From Nonomuraea cavernae (GTDB lineage Bacteria; Actinomycetota; Actinomycetes; Streptosporangiales; Streptosporangiaceae): 64,000 nucleotides of DNA. Position 1 is the first letter of the stretch. Each line of letters begins with the position of its first letter. Both the position numbers and the translations under genes were made by a program. Where the stretch lies: positions 360,247 through 424,246 of the forward strand of contig NZ_BMNH01000002.1 of assembly GCF_014646355.1 (NCBI RefSeq), given 5' to 3'. The notes beneath the pieces were generated by a model. The model ran no database searches and had not been told where the DNA came from. It saw nothing but the letters and a program-made list of their open reading frames with translations. Shown here one piece after another: positions 49,325 to 57,750 of the stretch.

Positions 49325-50671
49325 GTGAGGTCATCTCGCCTCCTGTCCCGTTTCCACCATCCCACCCAGGTCATCGTGACCGGGTTCGGCGCCGCCGTGC
49401 TGCTGGGCACGCTGCTGCTGGCGCTGCCGGTGGCCACCACGACGGGTGAGTCCGCGGGCTGGCTGACCGCGCTGTTCACCGCCACGTCCGCCGTGTGCGT
49501 AACCGGCCTGGTGCTCGTGGACACCGAGGCGCACTGGTCGATGTTCGGCGAGATCGTCATCGCCGGGCTGTTCCAGGCCGGTGGCCTGGGCATCATGACC
49601 CTGGCCACCGTCTTCGCCGTGCTGGTCGCGGGCCGGCTCGGGCTGCGGGCCCGGCTCGCGGCGCAGGCCGAGACGCGCACGCTGAGCATGTCGGACGTGC
49701 GCCAGGTGCTGCGCAAGGTGCTCGTGTTCAGCCTGGTGTGCGAGAGCGTGACCGCGGTGGTGCTCACCGTCCGGTTCATGACGGGGTACGGCGAGCCGCT
49801 CGGCCGCGCCGCCTACCTCGGGGCCTTTCACGCGGTGTCGGCGTTCAACAACGCCGGGTTCGCCCTGTGGCCCGACAGCCTGATGCGGTTCGTCGCGGAC
49901 CCGTGGATCTGCCTGACGATCGCGGCGGCCGTGATCGTCGGCGGGCTCGGCTTCCCCGTGGTGTTCGAGCTGGCCAGGTCGTGGCGGCGGCCCAGCCGCT
50001 GGTCGGTGCTGACCCGGATCACGGTGACCGTCACCGTGATCCTGATCGGCTCGGGGACGCTGGTGTTCCTCGGCGCCGAGTGGCACAACCCCAGGACGCT
50101 CGGGCCGCTCGACGACGGCGGCCGGCTGCTCGCCGCCTTCTTCGCCTCCGTCATGCCCCGTACGGCCGGCTTCAACAGCCTCGACATCACCGCGATGACC
50201 CCGTCCAGCTGGCTGGCCACGGACGTGCTGATGTTCATCGGGGGCGGCAGCGCGGGCTCGGCCGGCGGGATCAAGGTGACCACGTTCGGGCTGCTGGCGT
50301 TCGTCATCTGGGCCGAGCTGCGGGGCGAGAACCGGGTCAACGTCGGTCATCGCCGCGTCCCCGAGTCGGCCCAGCGCCAGGCGTTGTCGATCGCCGCGAT
50401 CAGCGTGATCCTGGTGGCGGTGTCGACCTACGTGCTGCTCGTGCTGACCCCGCACAGCCTGGACCAGGTGCTGTTCGAGGTGATCGCGGCGTTCAGCACG
50501 GCGGGCCTGTCCACCGGCGTCACCGCCGAGTTGTCGCCGGCCGGGCACGTCCTGCTGCTGTTGCTCATGTTCGTGGGCCGGATCGGCCCGCTCACGCTCG
50601 GCTCCGCGCTGGCGTTGAAGGAGCGTCAGCGCCGCTACGAACTACCCGAGGAGCGGATCATCGTTGGCTGA
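49325..50671 (+). CDS. ktrB: KtrB/TrkH-type potassium uptake channel subunit
   Basis: About 448-residue membrane protein with four M1-P-M2 repeats of the K+ transporter superfamily. Each pore loop keeps its filter glycine: TATSAVCVTGLVLV, AVSAFNNAGFALWP, MPRTAGFNSLDI and AFSTAGLSTGV. The middle loop GGSAGSAGGIKVTT is typical of KtrB and its gate. GTG at 49325 gives a start close to the first helix; an in-frame TTG at 49277 would add 16 residues. The KtrA-type subunit gene overlaps its end by 8 bases. The pair should import K+. Confidence 0.9.
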   Translation: MRSSRLLSRFHHPTQVIVTGFGAAVLLGTLLLALPVATTTGESAGWLTALFTATSAVCVTGLVLVDTEAHWSMFGEIVIAGLFQAGGLGIMTLATVFAVLVAGRLGLRARLAAQAETRTLSMSDVRQVLRKVLVFSLVCESVTAVVLTVRFMTGYGEPLGRAAYLGAFHAVSAFNNAGFALWPDSLMRFVADPWICLTIAAAVIVGGLGFPVVFELARSWRRPSRWSVLTRITVTVTVILIGSGTLVFLGAEWHNPRTLGPLDDGGRLLAAFFASVMPRTAGFNSLDITAMTPSSWLATDVLMFIGGGSAGSAGGIKVTTFGLLAFVIWAELRGENRVNVGHRRVPESAQRQALSIAAISVILVAVSTYVLLVLTPHSLDQVLFEVIAAFSTAGLSTGVTAELSPAGHVLLLLLMFVGRIGPLTLGSALALKERQRRYELPEERIIVG

Positions 50672-51323
50672 CAAGAGAAGCGACCCGGTCGTGGTGATCG
50701 GGATGGGCAGGTTCGGCACCTCGCTGGCGCTGGAGCTGGCCCGGCACGGCACCGAGGTGCTGGCCATCGACCACCGTCCCAAGGTGGTGCAGTCGCTGGC
50801 GGGGCAGATCACGCAGATCGCCGTCGCCGACGCCACCGACATGGAGGTGCTGCGCCAGCTCGGCGTGCCCGACTTCTACCGCGCGGTCGTGGCCATCGGC
50901 GGCGACCTGGAGGCCAGCATCCTCACCGCGTCGCTGCTGGTGGAGCTGGAGATCGACGACATCTGGGCCAAGGCGGTCAGCAAACAGCACGGCCGCATCC
51001 TCAGCCGGATCGGCGCCCACCACGTGGTGCTCCCCGAGCACGACATGGGCGAGCGGGTGGCGCACCTGGTGAGCGGGCGGATGCTCGACTACATGCAGGT
51101 CGACGCCAACTTCGCGCTGGCCAAGACGCGGCCGCCGAAGGACTACGTGGGCGCCCCGCTGGGTGAGTCCAACCTGCGCCGCAAGCACGGCATCACCGTC
51201 GTCGCGGTCAAGAGCCCCGACGAGGAGTTCACCTACGCCACGGCCGAGACGGAGCTCACGTACAACGACGTCATCATCGTGTCCGGCCGCACCGAGGACG
51301 TGGAACGCTTCGCCGAGCTGTAG
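50664..51323 (+). CDS. ktrA: KtrA/TrkA-type potassium uptake regulatory subunit
   Basis: 219-residue cytoplasmic ring-forming subunit. The RCK_N Rossmann domain begins VVVIGMGRFGTSLALELARH and has the acidic nucleotide-binding AIDHRP; TASLLVELEIDDIWAKAVSK follows. The RCK_C domain (about 135-219) includes GAPLGESNLRRKHGITVVAV. It binds ATP or ADP, and often c-di-AMP, to gate KtrB. The TTG start at 50664 overlaps the ktrB stop and follows GAGGAGCGG. Confidence 0.9.
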   Translation: MADKRSDPVVVIGMGRFGTSLALELARHGTEVLAIDHRPKVVQSLAGQITQIAVADATDMEVLRQLGVPDFYRAVVAIGGDLEASILTASLLVELEIDDIWAKAVSKQHGRILSRIGAHHVVLPEHDMGERVAHLVSGRMLDYMQVDANFALAKTRPPKDYVGAPLGESNLRRKHGITVVAVKSPDEEFTYATAETELTYNDVIIVSGRTEDVERFAEL

Positions 51324-51432
51324 GTCCTGCCCCCACGGGGATCCGGAAAGAAATCCGACCACAGATGGTTGGGTCCCCCTGAGGCGGGAAGGGCAGGCAA
51401 TTCATGTACGTCGACCGTGAGGAGGAGCCGTA

Positions 51433-51720
51433 GTGCTCACCCTGACCGCCAACGCAGCCCAGGCCATCCGTGACCTGACCGCGTCCGCACCTGAGCCTGA
51501 GCAGGGCGGCATCCGCATCTCGTCGCAGGGAGAGGGCTCGGGTTCGCTCACCCTTTCGCTGGCGACGCAGCCGGAGCCCGCCGACGAAGTGGTCGAGACC
51601 GAAGGCGCCCGCGTCTATCTCGACCCTGTGGCCGCCACCGTCCTGGAGGACAAGTCCCTGGACGCCGGCGCCGACGACAAGGGGGCCGTGTCCTTCCTGG
51701 TGACCGACCAGAACGTCTGA
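51433..51720 (+). CDS. HesB/IscA-like protein without cysteines
   Basis: 95-residue protein with the A-type carrier fold (LTLTANAAQAIRDLTASAPE, GGIRISSQGEG, RVYLDPVAATVLEDKSLDAG). A-type iron-sulfur carriers use three cysteines; this protein has none, so it cannot bind a cluster in the known way. Similar proteins are common in actinobacteria and have no assigned role. GTG at 51433 follows GAGGAGGAG. It stands alone behind ktrA, 109 bases away. Confidence 0.75.
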   Translation: MLTLTANAAQAIRDLTASAPEPEQGGIRISSQGEGSGSLTLSLATQPEPADEVVETEGARVYLDPVAATVLEDKSLDAGADDKGAVSFLVTDQNV

Positions 51721-51728
51721 CCGCCGAT

Positions 51729-51768
51729 CGCCGGGCCCGGTGCGGCGGGGGGCCGTGCCGGGCCGGCG
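51729..51768. terminator. Probable terminator between HesB-like gene and esterase
   Basis: An imperfect long hairpin (CGCCGGGCCCGG... with ...CCGGGCCGGCG) with a G-rich loop fills most of the 64-bp gap between convergent genes. Confidence 0.5.
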
Positions 51769-51784
51769 GCGACCGGCTTCCGGA

Positions 51785-52765
51785 TCAGCCGTCCGCGAGC
51801 AGCTCGCGCAGATGGCGCAGCTGCTTCTCGCGCTGGAATCCCGCCCCGCCCTCGTGGCCGTTCCACGGCCAGACCGTGATCTCCTTCGGCCCCTGCCAGT
51901 GGTTGTAGGCGCCGAAGACCGTCGACGGCGGGCACACGTCGTCCATCAGCGCCACCGAGTACAACGCGGGCACCCGGCCTCGGGCGGCGAAGTTGAGCCC
52001 GTCGAAGTAGGCCAGCGTGGCGAACACCCGCTCGGCGCCGTCCCTGCGCGAGGCCAGGAACCGCACGATCTCCTGGTACGGGTCGCGATCGGTGATCTCG
52101 ACGGCCCGCCTGAAGTCGGTCAGGAAGGGCACATCGATGAGCGCCCCCTTGACCGAGGGGCGCAGCGCGGCCGTGGCCTGCGCGATGCCGCCGCCCTGGC
52201 TGCCGCCCGACACCACGATGCGCGCCGCGTCGACGGCCGGATGCGCGGCGGCCGCGTCGACCGCCCGGACCGCGTCGGTGAAGACCCGCCGGTAGTAATA
52301 GGTCTCGGGGTCGAGGATGCCGCGGGTCATCATGCCCGGCGCCTGGGCGTGGTCGCCGCCGTGGGGGTCGCCCGTCACGCCGGGATGCTGCGGGCTGGCG
52401 CCGCCGTGACCGCGCGTCTCCATGACGAACACCGCGTAGCCCGCGGCCGGCCAGAGCAGGTGGTCGTGCGGGAAGCCGCGGCCGCCGCTGTAGCCGATGT
52501 AGTGCATGACGCAGGGCAGCGGCCGATCGGCGCCGCGCGGGGTCAGGAACCAGCCGTTGACGCGGTGGCCGCCCCATCCGGCGAACGACACGTCGTACAC
52601 GTCGACCGCGGCCAGCGGCAGGTCGTACGGGGTGAACGTGGCGGCCAGGTCGAACTCGCCCGCCTCGGCCAGGGTGCGTGACCAGAAGGCATCGAAGTCG
52701 GCGGGCTCGTCCCGTTCGGGACGGTAGGAACGGAGCCGCTCGATCGGCAGGTCGAAAAGCGCCAC
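51785..52765 (-). CDS. Acetyl xylan esterase / cephalosporin-C deacetylase family (CE7)
   Basis: 326-residue alpha/beta hydrolase of carbohydrate esterase family 7. The triad is visible: Ser in GGSQGGG (about 188), Asp in ALMDDVCPPSTVF (about 273) and His in NGHEGG (about 302). The hallmark RGHGG motif (METRGHGGASPQHPGVTGD) follows the second strand. These cytoplasmic hexamers deacetylate short xylo-oligosaccharides and cephalosporin C. ATG at 52765. It fits the sugar-using theme of the window, although no xylanase is near. Confidence 0.9.
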   Translation of the reverse strand: MALFDLPIERLRSYRPERDEPADFDAFWSRTLAEAGEFDLAATFTPYDLPLAAVDVYDVSFAGWGGHRVNGWFLTPRGADRPLPCVMHYIGYSGGRGFPHDHLLWPAAGYAVFVMETRGHGGASPQHPGVTGDPHGGDHAQAPGMMTRGILDPETYYYRRVFTDAVRAVDAAAAHPAVDAARIVVSGGSQGGGIAQATAALRPSVKGALIDVPFLTDFRRAVEITDRDPYQEIVRFLASRRDGAERVFATLAYFDGLNFAARGRVPALYSVALMDDVCPPSTVFGAYNHWQGPKEITVWPWNGHEGGAGFQREKQLRHLRELLADG

Positions 52766-52815
52766 GACAAACTCCCAGTCAGTAGATGAATTGCTGATAT
52801 TTCATCGCATGTCCG

Positions 52816-52971
52816 GTGCAGGTGCCATCCAGTGCTCTGAGGCGCCCGCTCAAGGCCGGCGCGTACATGACGCCCGACGGCGAGGTGGTCGACGCGTGCG
52901 TGTGGAGCGTGCGGGAGACCGTGCGGCGGGGCGGGCGGGTCACCCTGCGGTTGGGCCGCCCGCTGACGTGA
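52816..52971 (+). CDS. Short open frame, possible gene fragment
   Basis: A 51-codon frame from a GTG at 52816 (VQVPSSALRRPLKAGAYMTP, DGEVVDACVWSVRETVRRGG). It has good G/C third-position bias and could be a small protein or the 3' end of a lost gene. No ribosome site or homologue is recognised. It lies in the 245-bp gap between the esterase and the hydrolase gene. Confidence 0.3.
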   Translation: MQVPSSALRRPLKAGAYMTPDGEVVDACVWSVRETVRRGGRVTLRLGRPLT

Positions 52972-53010
52972 TATCGCCCCTCGGGGAGAGCTTTGTACTA
53001 GTTTCGCCGT

Positions 53011-54372
53011 GTGCGTGTTCTCGCCCGGTGGGTCGTCCGGCTGCTGACCGGGCTCGGGGTGCTGGCGCTGGCGCCGGTCCTGGGCCTGGCGGCGCTGGCC
53101 GGGACGGCGATGCTCGGCACCGGCCCGGACGTCTTCGCAGCGGCCGGGCTGGCCGTGTTCGGCGCGGTGTTCTTCGTCGGCCTGCTGCGCTGCGTGCCGC
53201 GGCCCCAGGTCGCCTGGGGGCGCTGGGCGCGCGCCGGGGCCGTCCTGGCCGTGGAGGCGCTGGTGGTCTGGCAGGTCACGTCCGCCCTCATCCACCCTCC
53301 CCCGCCGGACGCCGCGCCGTCCCGGGTGTCCGGGCAGAAGGAGTGGCGGCTGGACACGGGGTCCCGGCTGGCGTACGTGCGGGTGGCGCCCAAGCGGGTG
53401 ACCCGGGCCGAGCCGGTCGTGTTCCTGCACGGCGGCCCCGGGCGGGCCGACCTGGCCCGCGACTCGGCCTTCTACGGCGGGCTCGCCGCCGACGGCTACC
53501 AGGTGTACGTCTACGACCAGCTCGGAGCCGGCCGGTCGGCGCGGCTGGCCGACCCGCGAGGCTACGGCCTGGAGCGTGACACGGCCGACCTGGAGGCGGC
53601 CCGCCGCGCCATCGGGGCCGAGCGGCTCGTCCTGATCGGCCACGGCCACGGGGCCCGGCTCGCCGCCGCCTACCTGGCCGCGCATCCGGACCGGGTGAGC
53701 CGGGTGGTCCTCACCGACCCGGCGAGCCTCGACTCCCCCGCCGCCGACCGGGCCACCGCCCTGCTCGGCTCGGCCGGGTCCGGGGCCGGGCCGCCCACGA
53801 CGCGCATGCTCGCCGTCTACACGCTGCTGCGCGTCGATCCGGCCGCCGCGCACGCCTTCGCGGGGGACGACGAGCTGGACGCCCGGCTTCCCCGGCCCGC
53901 CGGTCCGCCCTGTCGCGCCGCCTCACCGGCACCTCGGGGATCGCGCCCGACGGCGACTCCGGCGCCGCCCGCGACCGCGCGCCCGGCCGCACGCCCGTCT
54001 TCGTCCTCGTCCTCGCCTTCGTCTTCGGCTCCGTCTTCGGATTCGCCCTCGCCCTCGTCTGCGGCCTCGCCACCGCCCGGCGAGCTCGGTGGGTACGCGC
54101 ACCTGGCCGCGCGGCCCCTGCCCCGGGGCGTGCGGCCGGGTATCGCCGGGCTGTCCGTGCCCGCCCTGGTCGTCAAGGGCGGCTGCGACGAGCAGAACTG
54201 GTCGTCGGCCGTGGACTACCGGAAGGCGCTGCCCGGCGCGCGGCTCGTCCACCTGGACGCGGCCGGCCGGGACCGGCCGTACCTGAACGTCCTGCGATCG
54301 TTCCTGAGGGGCGAGCCGGTGCGGGAGTACACCGCCGACACCCCGCCGCCCGGCTATCGCGGCCCGCACTGA
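53011..54372 (+). CDS. Membrane-anchored alpha/beta hydrolase homologue lacking nucleophile serine
   Basis: 453-residue frame. Two or three N-terminal hydrophobic segments (about 5-95) precede a proline-iminopeptidase-like hydrolase domain with VVFLHGGPGRADLA and VYDQLGAGRSARL. The nucleophile elbow, usually GHSxGG, reads GHGHGA, so the catalytic serine is missing. A low-complexity Ser/Pro stretch (about 295-355) interrupts the lid region. There, a different frame has much better codon bias (SALSRRLTGTSGIAPDGD), which suggests two compensating indels. The C-terminal part (LSVPALVVKGGCDEQNWSSA) returns to the family pattern. It is probably decayed or non-enzymatic. GTG start at 53011. Confidence 0.6.
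   Translation: MRVLARWVVRLLTGLGVLALAPVLGLAALAGTAMLGTGPDVFAAAGLAVFGAVFFVGLLRCVPRPQVAWGRWARAGAVLAVEALVVWQVTSALIHPPPPDAAPSRVSGQKEWRLDTGSRLAYVRVAPKRVTRAEPVVFLHGGPGRADLARDSAFYGGLAADGYQVYVYDQLGAGRSARLADPRGYGLERDTADLEAARRAIGAERLVLIGHGHGARLAAAYLAAHPDRVSRVVLTDPASLDSPAADRATALLGSAGSGAGPPTTRMLAVYTLLRVDPAAAHAFAGDDELDARLPRPAGPPCRAASPAPRGSRPTATPAPPATARPAARPSSSSSSPSSSAPSSDSPSPSSAASPPPGELGGYAHLAARPLPRGVRPGIAGLSVPALVVKGGCDEQNWSSAVDYRKALPGARLVHLDAAGRDRPYLNVLRSFLRGEPVREYTADTPPPGYRGPH
53995..54062. repeat. Imperfect GTCTTC/GTCCTC hexamer tract in hydrolase gene
   Basis: A run of related hexamers in steps of three bases encodes poly-Ser/Pro in the annotated frame and a hydrophobic Val/Phe/Leu stretch in another. 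It may be an expanded simple-sequence repeat. Confidence 0.5.
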
Positions 54373-54405
54373 CCGAGCCCGCCCGGACCGGACCCGCACC
54401 GCCCG

Positions 54406-54450
54406 GACCCGCACTGATCAGACCCGCACTGATCGGACCCGCACTGATCA
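54406..54450. repeat. Three tandem 15-bp repeats
   Basis: Three copies of GACCCGCACTGATCR start at 54406, 54421 and 54436, with degenerate copies on both sides (54376-54475). They lie directly after the hydrolase stop and before the permease remnant. Confidence 0.8.
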
Positions 54451-54528
54451 GACCACTGACCAGACCCGCACCGGCCAGGGCGGCCGGGAGCCCGGGTCAG
54501 CCGGCGGAGGTGGCGATCTTTTGAAGCG

Positions 54529-55105
54529 GTGGGTGGCCCGCTGGTGTCCCGCCGCCGCGCCACGTTCGTCGGCGACGGCCGCCGGGCCCTGGAGACCTGC
54601 GCCGACCACGTGGTGGACGGCCTGGTGTTCGCGGTCAAGGCGATGGGCATCGTGCTGCCGATCGCGGGCTACTTCTTCATCGGCAACGCCGACTTCGCCG
54701 GCCGCATCATGGGCCTGCCGGAGGGAGCCCAGGCGCCCAACTTCCTGTTCGACCTGGTCAGCGGGGCCCAGCAGGGCATCCCGCAGAACGGCTTCCTGAT
54801 GACGTTCGCGATCCTGATCGTGGGCATCATCACCGGCCTGGACGGCTCGGGCTTCTCGGGCCTGCCGCTGACCGGTTCGCTGTCCGGCGCGCTCGGCCCG
54901 GCCGTCGGGATGGACCCGGCGACGCTGGCCGCCGTGGGCCAGATGGGCGCCATCTGGTCCGGCGGCGGGGTGCTCGTCGCCTGGTCGTCGCTGATCGCGG
55001 TGGCCGGGTTCGCCCGGGTGCCGGTGCTGGACCTGGCCCGCAAGGCGTTCATCCCGGTGATGGCGGGGGTTCGTGGCGGCCGTCTTCGCGGTCGTCGTCT
55101 ACTAG
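54529..55105 (+). pseudogene. 3' remnant of a multi-helix permease-like gene, frameshifted
   Basis: The frame encodes several membrane helices (VFAVKAMGIVLPIAGYFFIG, MTFAILIVGIITGLDGSGFS) with conserved-looking GLPLTGSLSGALGPAVGMDP and GQMGAIWSGGGVLVAWSSLI. These resemble the C-terminal end of a much longer transporter; I cannot name the family with certainty. The N-terminal part is absent. At the five-G run 55065-55069 one extra G diverts the frame; removing it gives GFVAAVFAVVVY and a TAG at 55103. So the gene is both 5' truncated and frameshifted. Its end overlaps the MerR stop by a few bases. Confidence 0.6.
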
Positions 55106-55920
55106 CCGGGTCGATGATCCGGCGCGGGCGCCGGTGCGTGTGACGCGTCCGCGGGCCGGCCGGGCGGCTGTGCCAGCCGCTCCGGCCGGGTCCAACCGGC
55201 CCAGCCACGCTCGCGCAGCAGGGCCAGCAGCCGCTCCGACCTCGGGTCGGCCTCGACGAGAAGGGCGTCGACCAGGTCGTACGCCAGATCGTCGGGCAGC
55301 AGCTCGCCGGAGGCGTGCGCCTGCTCGGCCAGGCCGGCCAGGATGTCGGCGATCTCCTCCAGACGCGGGTCGTCGCCTGTGCCGCTTTCCAGGAGCGCCG
55401 ACCCGACCTGGTAGAGCCGAACGATGTGCGGGTCCTCGAGCTGCGCGAGTTTGCCGGGCATGATGTCGCGGACGTAGCCGGGCCAGCGGGCCGCGACCAG
55501 GATCCACCCGTCCCGCTCAGCCTCGACCATCCGCTCTGACGCGCCGATCTCCCGAAGCCGGTCCAGAAAGAAGGTCACCTCCGGCGGGAGCGCCAGACTG
55601 TCCCCGGTGGCGAGCCGCGCGATCTGCGCGCGGCTGGTCTCCAGCCGTTCGATCTCCTCGCGCAGACGGCCGTCGATCCTCCGGACCGCTTCGGCGAAGG
55701 CCGGCGGATCGGCGTCGAGCATCTGACCGATCTGGGACAGCGGCACGCCGGCGCCGGCGAGGCTGCGGATCTTGATGAGGGACACGACCGCCGTCGCGCC
55801 GTATCGCCGGTAGCCCGAGGCATCCCGCTCCGGCTCGGGCAGGAGGCCGATCTGGTGATAGTGCCGCACCGCCCGCACCGTGACACCCGCGTACGCCGCC
55901 AGTTGACCGATCGTCAGCAT
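55102..55920 (-). CDS. MerR-family transcriptional regulator
   Basis: 272-residue regulator. The MerR helix-turn-helix is at residues 1-70 (MLTIGQLAAYAGVTVRAVRH, YHQIGLLPEPERDASGYRRY), and a coiled dimerisation helix covers about 80-115. The long C-terminal domain (about 120-255) resembles the effector part of TipA-like drug-sensing regulators, although no metal cysteines are present. It is the last gene of a three-gene set with the DrrA-like ATPase and the DrrB-like permease and probably controls it in response to a toxic compound. ATG at 55920. Confidence 0.85.
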   Translation of the reverse strand: MLTIGQLAAYAGVTVRAVRHYHQIGLLPEPERDASGYRRYGATAVVSLIKIRSLAGAGVPLSQIGQMLDADPPAFAEAVRRIDGRLREEIERLETSRAQIARLATGDSLALPPEVTFFLDRLREIGASERMVEAERDGWILVAARWPGYVRDIMPGKLAQLEDPHIVRLYQVGSALLESGTGDDPRLEEIADILAGLAEQAHASGELLPDDLAYDLVDALLVEADPRSERLLALLRERGWAGWTRPERLAQPPGRPADASHAPAPAPDHRPG

Positions 55921-55965
55921 GCTCTGATTCTGCTCTCGACTCGCCCGGACCCGGTCGACGCCGGC

Positions 55966-56727
55966 TCAGGAGATCCTGCGCCGGTAGGTGAGGCCGGCGA
56001 AGAGGTAGGCCACGACGAGGATGCCGGCGCACCAGGCGAGGGCGGTCCAGACGTCGGCGCCGACCGGCCGCTGGGCGAGCAGGTCGCGGATGGCGTTGAC
56101 GATGGAGGTCACCGGCTGGTGTTCGGCGAAGGCGCGCAGCGGGCCGGGCATGGTGTCGGTGGGGACGAAGGCCGAGCTGATGAACGGCAGGAAGATGAGC
56201 GGGTAGGAGAACGCGCTCGCGCCGTCCACGCTCTTCGCGGTGAGGCCGGGGATGACGGCGATCCAGGTCAAGGCCAGGATGAACAGGATGAGGATGCCGG
56301 CGACCGCGAGCCAGGCCGGCACTCCGGCGCCCGAGCGGAAGCCGATGAGCAGGGCGGCGAGCACGACGAGCGCGAGCGAGATCAGGTTGGCGGCCAGTGA
56401 GGTCAGCACGTGCGCCCACAGGACGGACGAGCGGGCGATCGGCATGGACTGGAATCTCTCGAAGATCCCGCCCTGCATGTCGGTGAAGAGGCGTAACGCG
56501 GTGTAGGCGATGCCCGAGGCGATCGTGATGACCAGGATGCCGGGCAGCAGGTAGTTCACGTACGAGACCGTCCCGGTGTCGATCGCGCCGCCGAACACGT
56601 AGACGAACAGCAGCAGCATGGCGATCGGCGTGATCGCGGTCGTGATGATGGTGTCCAGGCTGCGTGTGACGTGGCGCAGGGTCCGTCCGGTGAGGACGGC
56701 GGTGTCACCCAGGAAACGCGTGGCCAT
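55966..56727 (-). CDS. ABC-2 type permease, DrrB-like
   Basis: 253-residue membrane protein with six helices, of the ABC-2 (daunorubicin resistance DrrB) family. It starts ATRFLGDTAVLTGRTLRHVT and carries FERFQSMPIARSSVLWAHVL, the typical coupling-helix segment, and later FLPFISSAFVPTDTMPGPLR with the FxSxxFVPxxxMP signature. It should export drugs or lipids together with the ATPase encoded 9 bases upstream. That ATPase gene carries a frameshift, so the pump may be non-functional unless the frameshift is a sequence error. Confidence 0.9.
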   Translation of the reverse strand: MATRFLGDTAVLTGRTLRHVTRSLDTIITTAITPIAMLLLFVYVFGGAIDTGTVSYVNYLLPGILVITIASGIAYTALRLFTDMQGGIFERFQSMPIARSSVLWAHVLTSLAANLISLALVVLAALLIGFRSGAGVPAWLAVAGILILFILALTWIAVIPGLTAKSVDGASAFSYPLIFLPFISSAFVPTDTMPGPLRAFAEHQPVTSIVNAIRDLLAQRPVGADVWTALAWCAGILVVAYLFAGLTYRRRIS

Positions 56728-56736
56728 TGTCGTTCC

Positions 56737-57584
56737 TCACTTCTCGGTCGACCGGATTTCGTGGTGTGTGCGGCCCCTGCCGGCGGCACCGTCCGTGTCG
56801 CCTTCGCCGGCATGGCCGACGACCGCGAAGAAGACGTCTTCGAGGGAGGGCTGCTTCTCGACGTACTCCGCCTTGGCGGGCGGCAGCAGCCCTCTGAGCT
56901 CGGCCAGGGTGCCGTTGACGATGATCCGGCCCTGGTGGAGGATCGCGATCCGGTCGGCGAGGTGTTCCGCCTCCTCCAGGTGCTGGGTGGTGAGCAGCAC
57001 GGTCGTGCCGCCCTCGGCGAGCTCCTTGACGGCCCGCCACACCTCGACGCGCGCCTCGGGGTCCAGCCCGGCCGTCGGCTCGTCGAGGAAGATGACCGGC
57101 GGACTCCCGGCGAGACTCATCGCGAGGTCCAGGCGGCGGCGCATGCCACCGGAGTACGTCGCCACCCTCCGGGCGCCCGCCTCGGTCAGCGAGAAGCGCC
57201 TCAGCAGGTCGTCCGCGACCGCGCCAGGGTCCTCGACATGCCACAGTCTGGCGACCAGGACGAGGTTCTCCCGCCCGCTGAGGATCCCGTCGACCGCCCG
57301 AACTGCCCGGTGAGACTGATGGACCCGCGTACGCCGGCGGCCTGCGTCACGACATCGAAGCCGTTCACGCGGGCGGTCCCCGCGTCGGCCCTGAGCAGCG
57401 TGGACAGGATCCTCACCACCGTGGTCTTGCCCGCCCCGTTCGAGCCGAGCAGGGCGAAGACGCTGCCCCGCGCCACCTCGAAGTCCACGCCGCGCAGCAC
57501 CCGCAGCTCCTTGTACGCCTTCTCCAGGCCCCGCGCGTGGATCGCCGGCCCCTGAACCTCATCGGTTGTCGGAAGGATGCTCAT
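56737..57584 (-). pseudogene. DrrA-like ABC ATPase gene with single-base frameshift
   Basis: The N-terminal part from ATG 57584 has Walker A (LLGSNGAGKTTVV) and runs to GSISLTGQF. It then needs one extra base at the short C/G run 57297-57299. With a restored base it continues GAVDGILSGRENLVLVARLW and on to the signature YSGGMRRRLDLA, Walker B VIFLDEPTAGLD and the H-loop TTQHLEEAE, ending at 56737. The total of 848 bases plus one gives 282 residues, close to other DrrA proteins. So the lesion is exactly one base in an otherwise intact gene, and a sequencing error is as likely as a real mutation. Confidence 0.85.
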
Positions 57585-57750
57585 GACGGCCAGCATGGAG
57601 GGTTGACGCAGCGTCATGGTCAAGCCCCCGGCGCGGATTCGACGCGGCCACCCGAACGGAGGCCACGGCCGGCGACGGCGGTCCCGGGCAGGACGCCGAG
57701 AGTACGGTGGTGCCCGGAGTCCCCGCATTCGGCCCCAGGAGTTCATCGCG

